NCBI GenBank assembly: GCA_003153955.1
Contig: PMCB01000027.1
Span: forward strand, 5,368-16,672
Reading direction: 5' to 3'
Source: Dehalococcoidia bacterium
GTDB lineage: Bacteria > Chloroflexota > Dehalococcoidia > Dehalococcoidales > Fen-1064
Length of the DNA stretch: 11,305 nt
Both the position numbers and the translations under genes were made by a program. A model generated the notes under the pieces. That model saw nothing but the letters and a program-made list of their open reading frames with translations, did not search any database and had not been told where the DNA came from. Shown here in pieces: positions 6,823 through 11,305 of the stretch. The number at the start of each line of letters is the position of its first letter. Positions within the stretch are counted from its first letter, which is position 1.

Positions 6823-7346
6823 TTATTCGCTGACAAGCAGATATATCACAGGGGTTAGGCTGCCCCCGACCTCCTGCCAAACCAGCATTACTCCGGCGCT
6901 TGGATTATTGTGCTGCGTCACGTTGATATCGACGTTGGAAGTGTTTCCTAAGCCAACATTCGACAGTCGTTCGGACTCGCCATCAGCAAAAGTCACTGTT
7001 AACTGATATGTCACGGGGGCGATGATAGTGCCTGTCGGCACATATGGCGTGAAAGTTACATTCTGATAAACAGTGGGGCCGGTAAGCGGCGCAAAAACCC
7101 GCTGATATCTAAAATATCCCCGTACGTCAACCCGGATATAACCTGGTCTGCTAACATAAATGGTTCTGACCCCATTGAAGGTGTGGCAGGAAGTGTTGTT
7201 GCCCCGGGAGATGATACCGCCGGCGTAGAAGTCATGGTTGAGGTGGAAGTTGCGGTCAATGTACTTCCATTCCCGGTAACGCATGCGCTCAATCCAGTAC
7301 TCAGCAAAGTTAATACTGCTAAACAGACAAACATCCATCTTTTCAT
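6823..7346 (-). pseudogene. Frameshifted small lipoprotein gene (or one-base sequencing error)
   Basis: The first frame starts at the ATG at 7346 with GGAG 6 bases upstream and encodes MKRWMFVCLAVLTLLSTGLSAC, a lipoprotein signal with Cys22. A Thr/Ser-rich tether follows (STLTATSTSTMTSTPAVSS, then TTLPATPS). If continued, this frame gives unremarkable sequence and stops at 7056. The -1 frame downstream gives a coherent beta-rich sequence (RTIYVSRPGYIRVDVRGYF ... TYQLTVTFADG ... YLLVSE) and stops at 6823. Adding one G to the GGGG run (minus strand, bases 7170-7173) joins them as ATPSMG-VRTIYV and gives a 174-aa lipoprotein. No classical slippery heptamer is visible, so programmed frameshifting is less likely than a real deletion or a base-calling error. 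It lies 18 bases after the pseudoprotease gene and 35 before paralog 3. The domain is not recognised and lacks the GVYTIVAGDEWG block. Confidence 0.7.
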
Positions 7347-7364
7347 TTTTAACTCCAAGCTAGT

Positions 7365-8594
7365 TCAATATGTCTGGAACGTACTGTCCAGAATACCGGT
7401 ATCGCCGGTTATTGCAAAGCTGCCAGCTACCGTATAGGCCGCGCTGCCGTAAACCACTCGGCTGAGTTGGCCGTTACTCCTATCCCATTGGATACCGACC
7501 CACTTGGCCTGTGCCAGCACCGTACCGTCCGCGCTGCAAAGATTTACCGGTTTAGGGAAGACCGCAGTTAGTAAGCAGCCATCTGCACCGGAAATATTTC
7601 CCCAAGACCACGTGTATGATAGAAAGTCCGGCGGCAAATCACTAATGGGTAGTGGCCCTCCCAATTCTATCAATATCCGGGAGATAGTATTTGTCTCAAG
7701 ATTGTAGTAGTCAATATAAGATTCGCCACCATTTCCGGCATCTTCCCGCGGCCTTATATTGGAATTTGATAAAAACGGACCGTTGTCCCATGGTTGTTGA
7801 TTGGCGTTTGGGTTGAGTAATTCCGCAGCACTTGTGATGCTGATTATTGGCGGGATTCGCCCGATAGGCCCGAGAATTATCATGAGCCTGTAATTGTAAA
7901 CGCCTTCCAGCCCAAGTATATTGCCGTTTTGGTCGGTGACAGTTCCACCTTGTGTTACGCCCCCGCCGTAGACTCCATCGGGCAAGTGAACTGCAAACGT
8001 GAGCGGGTCGTAGTCCGAAGGTGGACTCCCTTCGATAACCGTCGATGTCGGAGTCTGGGCGGAATTGTTTTGCGCCCAAAGGGTCAGTTGTTCGTTTGTT
8101 GTTAAAGTTGCCGGGTCTCTCGTCACAACTGGCGGTAAACTGCCCGAATCCAGTTTTAATAATGTCGCGCCGGTGCGGGCATCGATGGATTGGATTGTCG
8201 CCGAAAACGTTTTGTTATCTTGTGTTCTGACTTCCGCTTCTCCGGGAGTGAAATCCTCATAATCGATTACGGTCAGGACAGTGGTGCCGTCCCCGACCGC
8301 GACACCCAACGCTTCAAAAGTCTTTGTCCCGCCGCTGTCGTCACCAATCCAGACCTGTGCTAATGAATCTTTGATAGTATTGATGGTGGGCAGGGATGTG
8401 GTAATAGTGATTGATGGAGCGACTGAAGTTGGCGTCGTTATGGATGTTGTTGCAGATACGGTCGATGCCGGTAATGCGGTAGTAGTTGTAATGGCAATTT
8501 TCCCGCAGCCCACGGCCATTGTGGTAAACAATAACGATGCCGCCATGATAATTCCGATATGTTTCAGCTTAAATTTTCCCCAAAATATATTCAT
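7365..8594 (-). CDS. Lipoprotein with degenerate trypsin-like (S1C/HtrA-type) domain
   Basis: A 409-aa predicted lipoprotein and the first gene of the operon. MNIFWGKFKLKHIGIIMAASLLFTTMAVGC has a basic N-region, hydrophobic core and lipobox M-A-V-G-C (Cys30), followed by a Thr/Ser-rich tether to about residue 70. Residues about 75-235 match the layout of a trypsin-like serine protease: SLAQVWIG, ALGVAVGDGTTVLTVIDY, FSATIQSIDARTGATLLKL and DGVYGGGVTQGG..TDQNGNILGLEGVY. In HtrA-like enzymes these positions carry the His (TNAHVV), the Asp (D-x-x-x-D-L-A-L-L-K) and the Ser (G-N-S-G-G-P). Here they read IDY, TGATLLKL and VYGGG, so all three catalytic residues seem to be missing. The C-terminal 170 residues are unrecognised. 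The start at 8594 rather than 8711 is supported by the signal peptide and by a promoter at 8670-8698, which lies inside the longer reading. Confidence 0.8.
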   Translation of the reverse strand: MNIFWGKFKLKHIGIIMAASLLFTTMAVGCGKIAITTTTALPASTVSATTSITTPTSVAPSITITTSLPTINTIKDSLAQVWIGDDSGGTKTFEALGVAVGDGTTVLTVIDYEDFTPGEAEVRTQDNKTFSATIQSIDARTGATLLKLDSGSLPPVVTRDPATLTTNEQLTLWAQNNSAQTPTSTVIEGSPPSDYDPLTFAVHLPDGVYGGGVTQGGTVTDQNGNILGLEGVYNYRLMIILGPIGRIPPIISITSAAELLNPNANQQPWDNGPFLSNSNIRPREDAGNGGESYIDYYNLETNTISRILIELGGPLPISDLPPDFLSYTWSWGNISGADGCLLTAVFPKPVNLCSADGTVLAQAKWVGIQWDRSNGQLSRVVYGSAAYTVAGSFAITGDTGILDSTFQTY

Positions 8595-8873
8595 AAGATA
8601 ATTATCCTGATAATATAACGAACAATTTCGCATAAAGTTAGGAGCATGCAGATAATTCCAATAAAAATGATTATATTCCTTCCTATTTGACATATCAACG
8701 CAGGCTATCATGAGCTTTTGCGTATTTTCAAAATCCTCTTTACTATTTATACGTAAAAAACAGGGAAACTTTACAAATATATTTATCCTGAAATATCAAA
8801 TTATCGACTTTTTATGATACTATCTAATTTAACGGTATTTTCCATTTAATTTGTGTTATTGAGGGTTGAAGAT
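8595..8873. other. A+T-rich divergent intergenic region
   Basis: 279 bases between the divergent starts at 8594 and 8874, clearly richer in A and T than the flanking genes. It holds the lipoprotein-operon promoter. It also holds an imperfect inverted repeat TTTTGCGTA (8716-8724) with TACGTAAAA (8750-8758), and an 11-base palindrome ATTTTCAAAAT (8724-8734) just upstream of that promoter, which could be operator-like. TATGAT at 8813-8818 may be a -10 element for the rightward gene, but no good -35 was found. No small gene or RNA was recognised. Confidence 0.6.
8670..8698 (-). promoter_or_regulatory. Sigma-70-type promoter of the lipoprotein operon
   Basis: On the minus strand TTGATA (8698-8693) and TATAAT (8675-8670) are separated by exactly 17 bases. 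The -10 is a perfect consensus and the -35 differs at two positions. Transcription would start near 8663, giving a leader of roughly 70 bases before the ATG at 8594. An AGGA (8607-8604) lies about 9 bases before that ATG. The position also argues against translation starting at 8711. Confidence 0.7.
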
Positions 8874-11305
8874 ATGGATACGGAACTGGATAATCTCTCG
8901 CAATATGAAACCAGTGTCTCACTGGAAGACGGCTCGCAGATATTATTACGGGCGCTGCATCCGGAAGACGCGGAAGCCTGTGTTGCTTTTATTCACAGTC
9001 TTACCGGCCAAGCCAAATATTTACGCTTCGGCCATCCCAAAGAAGCCCCCACGCTGGAGAGCCTGCGCAATTTCTGCAAGGTGGACTATACTTCAGCTTT
9101 TGCCTTGACTGCCGAGGTAGTGCATGACGGCCGGGAAATGGTCGCCATCGCCCGGTATTTTAAACTCCCCGGCAAAAATTCCGCCGAACTGTTTCTTTTA
9201 GTCGATGAAACGCACCAGAGCAAAGGCCTCGGGCTGGTGCTGCTGGAGAATCTTTTCAAAGTCGCCCGCAGTCAGGGATTTTCCGCTTTCGAGACAGATA
9301 TCCCGCTGGAGCACGAACCTATCCATTCCGTGATTACCAATTTTAATTTTCATGTAACCAAGGTTTCGGAGAAAAATGTCTCTCACGTTGTCCTGCCTAT
9401 CATAGCCACCAAGAAATCGATCCACCGTGAAGAAGAAGTGGAACGCCTGGCCACTATCGAGTCGCTAAAAGGCATCCTGTACCCGAAATCGATTGCCGTG
9501 GTCGGGGCTTCCCGCTATCCCGGCACCATCGGTTATAACCTGGTCCGGGCGCTGGTGGAAAGCCGCTATGTCGGTGCGGTTTATCCGGTGAACCCGAATG
9601 TCGACGTAGTTTCTTCGATAAAAACTTATCCCTCGGTGACAGCCATCCCGGGTCCGGTAGATATGGCGATTCTGGCTGTCCCCGCGCCGGTTGTGCTGAA
9701 AGTCGCCGAAGAATGCGGCCAGAAGGGCGTCAAAGGCTTGATTGTTATTTCCGACGGTTTCAAAGAAGCCGGACCGGAAGGCGCGGCCCGGGAACGGGAA
9801 TTGAGGGAAATCGCACTCGGACACGGCATGCGTATCGTCGGCCCCAACTGCATGGGCGTCCTCAATACCGACCCCGCCATCAGCATGAACGCCACTTTCT
9901 CGCCGGCCAATAATTTGCCCGGCAATGTCTCTTTCCTGTCTCAGAGCGGCGCCATGGGTGAAGTCATTTTGGGCTATGCCCGTTCCCTGAACATCGGTTT
10001 GAGCACCTTTGTCAGCGCCGGCAACCGTGCCGATGTTTCCCCCAACGACTTATTACAATACTGGGAGCATGACCCGGCGACCAAAGTGATTCTGCTTTAC
10101 CTCGAATCGTTCGGGAACCCGCATAACTTCATGCGGATTACCCGCCGTGTTTCCGCCAAAAAACCAATCGTGGTGGTAAAGTCCGGTTCAACCTCCGCCG
10201 GTTCGCGGGCTGCTTCTTCCCATACCGGCGCTTTAGCCACTTCCGAAACTGTCACCGAAGCTTTATTCCGCCAGACCGGACTGCTCCGCGTCAACGGCGT
10301 CGAAGAGTTGTTCGATGTCGCTTCTCTGCTTTCCAATCAGCCCGTACCCAAGGGGCGGAGGCTGGTAATTGTCACCAACGGCGGCGGCCCCGGCATTCTG
10401 GCGGCCGATGCAGCTTCCAACCACGGTTTGCTGCTGCCGGAGATTACCGGGGAAACACTGGAAGCGATCAAGCCGCATCTCAAACGAAATATCCATGTCA
10501 ATAATCCCCTCGATACCACGGCCCAGGCCTCGCCGGCCGAATTTGAAGGCATCCTGACGGAACTGGCCGCGGATAAAAACAGCGATGCCGTTTTGTTTAT
10601 CTTCGTGCCGCCTTCGATGGTGGACGTCAAAGAAGTCGAGAACGGACTTCGGCGTGTCGCTCCATTGTATCGCAGCAATAAAAAGACGCTGCTGGTATGC
10701 TTTATGGGGCATAAAGGCTTCTCCGCCGAAGTCGGCACACCCGGTAAATATGTGCCCAGCTACACCTTCCCCGAAAGCGCCATTTCCGCTTTAGCCAAGG
10801 CGGTCGAATATTCCGAACGGCTGACCCGGCCGGAAAGCGCGCCGGTGAAATTCCATGATGTTAACCGCGAGAAAGCGCAGCAGATTATCAGCGCCGCCCG
10901 CAAGCAAAGCCCGCAGCCTCGTTCGTGGCTGTCCGGTGACGGGATTGGCGCTTTGCTGGGATGCTACGGTATCCGCTACGCGGAGACAAAATTCGCCAAA
11001 ACCTCCCATGAAGCCGCCGCGATTGCGGCTAAAATCGGCTTTCCCGTGGTGATTAAACTGTCCTCGGCGACGATTACACATAAGACGGAAGTCGGGGGCG
11101 TGCAGCTCAACATCAATTCGGAGAAAGATGTTGTCCAGGCTTTCGAGACGATTAAGGCTAAACTGACCCAACTCGGCAGGGAAAAAGAGATGGACGGCGT
11201 GATGATTCAGAAGATGGTCACGGAAGGCGTCGAGGCGATTGTGGGCGTGTCCAACGACCCATCCTTCGGGCACCTGATTATGTTCGGCACCGGCGGCGTC
11301 AACGC
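8874..11305 (+). CDS. GNAT acetyltransferase fused to ADP-forming acyl-CoA synthetase, 3'-partial
   Basis: An open frame of at least 810 codons that runs off the window edge. Residues about 15-180 form a GNAT domain with the acetyl-CoA-binding loop DETHQSKGLG (Q115 to G120). YPKSIAVVGAS (from 203) begins a Rossmann CoA-binding domain. SQSGAMG (356-362) and SHTGAL (His450) lie in the CoA-ligase domain. An ATP-grasp part begins near 690, with VVIKLSS (Lys728) and THKTEVGGV (His736), and the window ends in MFGTGGVN. ADP-forming acetyl/acyl-CoA synthetases make ATP and a free acid from acyl-CoA. The GNAT-fused forms include Pat-type protein acetyltransferases, usually with GNAT at the C-terminus; here it is N-terminal. 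Glu411 and His450 are 39 residues apart, the same as the catalytic Glu218/His257 pair of archaeal ACD alpha subunits, so synthetase activity seems possible. GAGGG at 8861-8865 supports the ATG at 8874. Confidence 0.93.
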   Translation, partial: MDTELDNLSQYETSVSLEDGSQILLRALHPEDAEACVAFIHSLTGQAKYLRFGHPKEAPTLESLRNFCKVDYTSAFALTAEVVHDGREMVAIARYFKLPGKNSAELFLLVDETHQSKGLGLVLLENLFKVARSQGFSAFETDIPLEHEPIHSVITNFNFHVTKVSEKNVSHVVLPIIATKKSIHREEEVERLATIESLKGILYPKSIAVVGASRYPGTIGYNLVRALVESRYVGAVYPVNPNVDVVSSIKTYPSVTAIPGPVDMAILAVPAPVVLKVAEECGQKGVKGLIVISDGFKEAGPEGAARERELREIALGHGMRIVGPNCMGVLNTDPAISMNATFSPANNLPGNVSFLSQSGAMGEVILGYARSLNIGLSTFVSAGNRADVSPNDLLQYWEHDPATKVILLYLESFGNPHNFMRITRRVSAKKPIVVVKSGSTSAGSRAASSHTGALATSETVTEALFRQTGLLRVNGVEELFDVASLLSNQPVPKGRRLVIVTNGGGPGILAADAASNHGLLLPEITGETLEAIKPHLKRNIHVNNPLDTTAQASPAEFEGILTELAADKNSDAVLFIFVPPSMVDVKEVENGLRRVAPLYRSNKKTLLVCFMGHKGFSAEVGTPGKYVPSYTFPESAISALAKAVEYSERLTRPESAPVKFHDVNREKAQQIISAARKQSPQPRSWLSGDGIGALLGCYGIRYAETKFAKTSHEAAAIAAKIGFPVVIKLSSATITHKTEVGGVQLNINSEKDVVQAFETIKAKLTQLGREKEMDGVMIQKMVTEGVEAIVGVSNDPSFGHLIMFGTGGVN

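Noticed and set aside
6788..6880. N-terminal extension of paralog 3 from 6880
   Set aside because: It overlaps the end of the preceding lipoprotein gene and puts 31 residues before the signal peptide.
7056..7170. Continuation of the first frame of the broken lipoprotein as its genuine C-terminus
   Set aside because: The -1 frame over the same bases gives a much more plausible beta-rich sequence running to the end of the gene space. A genuine short lipoprotein cannot be fully excluded.
7165..7180. Programmed -1 ribosomal frameshift site
   Set aside because: The run is ATGGGGTC with no X-XXY-YYZ heptamer and no obvious downstream hairpin, so a simple indel is the better explanation.
7711..8079. 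Minus-strand open frame of 122 codons in another frame
   Set aside because: It lies within the pseudoprotease gene and its Arg/Gln/Trp-rich product has no domain features.
8595..8711. N-terminal extension of the pseudoprotease from 8711
   Set aside because: It would place 39 polar and aromatic residues before a clear lipoprotein signal peptide and would contain the promoter at 8670-8698.
8595..8873. tRNA or small RNA gene in the divergent region
   Set aside because: No cloverleaf, CCA end or T-loop consensus (GTTCRA) was seen, and the region is too A+T-rich for a tRNA.

Overview
The window most resembles a Chloroflexota genome of the Dehalococcoidia type, probably from a sediment or metagenomic lineage. 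This is inferred from three things: an rnhB-yraN pair, a family 5 solute-binding protein of the 'NWWDKLG..QYGG' type, and an acyl-CoA synthetase with an N-terminal GNAT domain. No rRNA, tRNA, CRISPR array or insertion sequence was seen. The assignment comes from remembered family resemblance, not from a search.

Left part (1-4316, plus strand). Ribonuclease HII (5' end outside the window) overlaps a YraN-family protein by 4 bases (ATGA). After 26 bases comes a family 5 extracellular solute-binding protein that has no visible signal peptide and no ABC permease or ATPase beside it. A 193-base gap with a nested inverted repeat separates these from a 14-TM-type (DHA2/EmrB-QacA) MFS exporter with a GTG start.

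Middle part (4332-8594, minus strand). Five consecutive genes with gaps of 14-35 bases form one apparent operon, read from 8594 down to 4332. A near-consensus sigma-70 promoter lies at 8670-8698. All five products begin with a lipoprotein signal peptide, so all should be anchored on the outer face of the membrane. The first is a trypsin-fold protein that appears to have lost its catalytic residues. The second is a small Thr/Ser-linker lipoprotein broken by an apparent one-base frameshift. The last three are paralogs of an undescribed beta-rich domain ending in a conserved FEPGVYTIVAGDEWG block. This block of genes looks more A+T-rich than its flanks and is the most novel part of the window.

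Right part (8874-11305, plus strand). After a 279-base A+T-rich divergent intergenic region, a long open frame runs off the 3' edge. It encodes a GNAT domain fused in front of an ADP-forming acyl-CoA synthetase (CoA-binding, CoA-ligase and ATP-grasp domains). The catalytic His and Glu of the synthetase are retained.

The plus-strand flanks look like ordinary core or metabolic genes. The minus-strand lipoprotein operon sits between a convergent and a divergent junction and looks like an accessory surface locus of unknown function.
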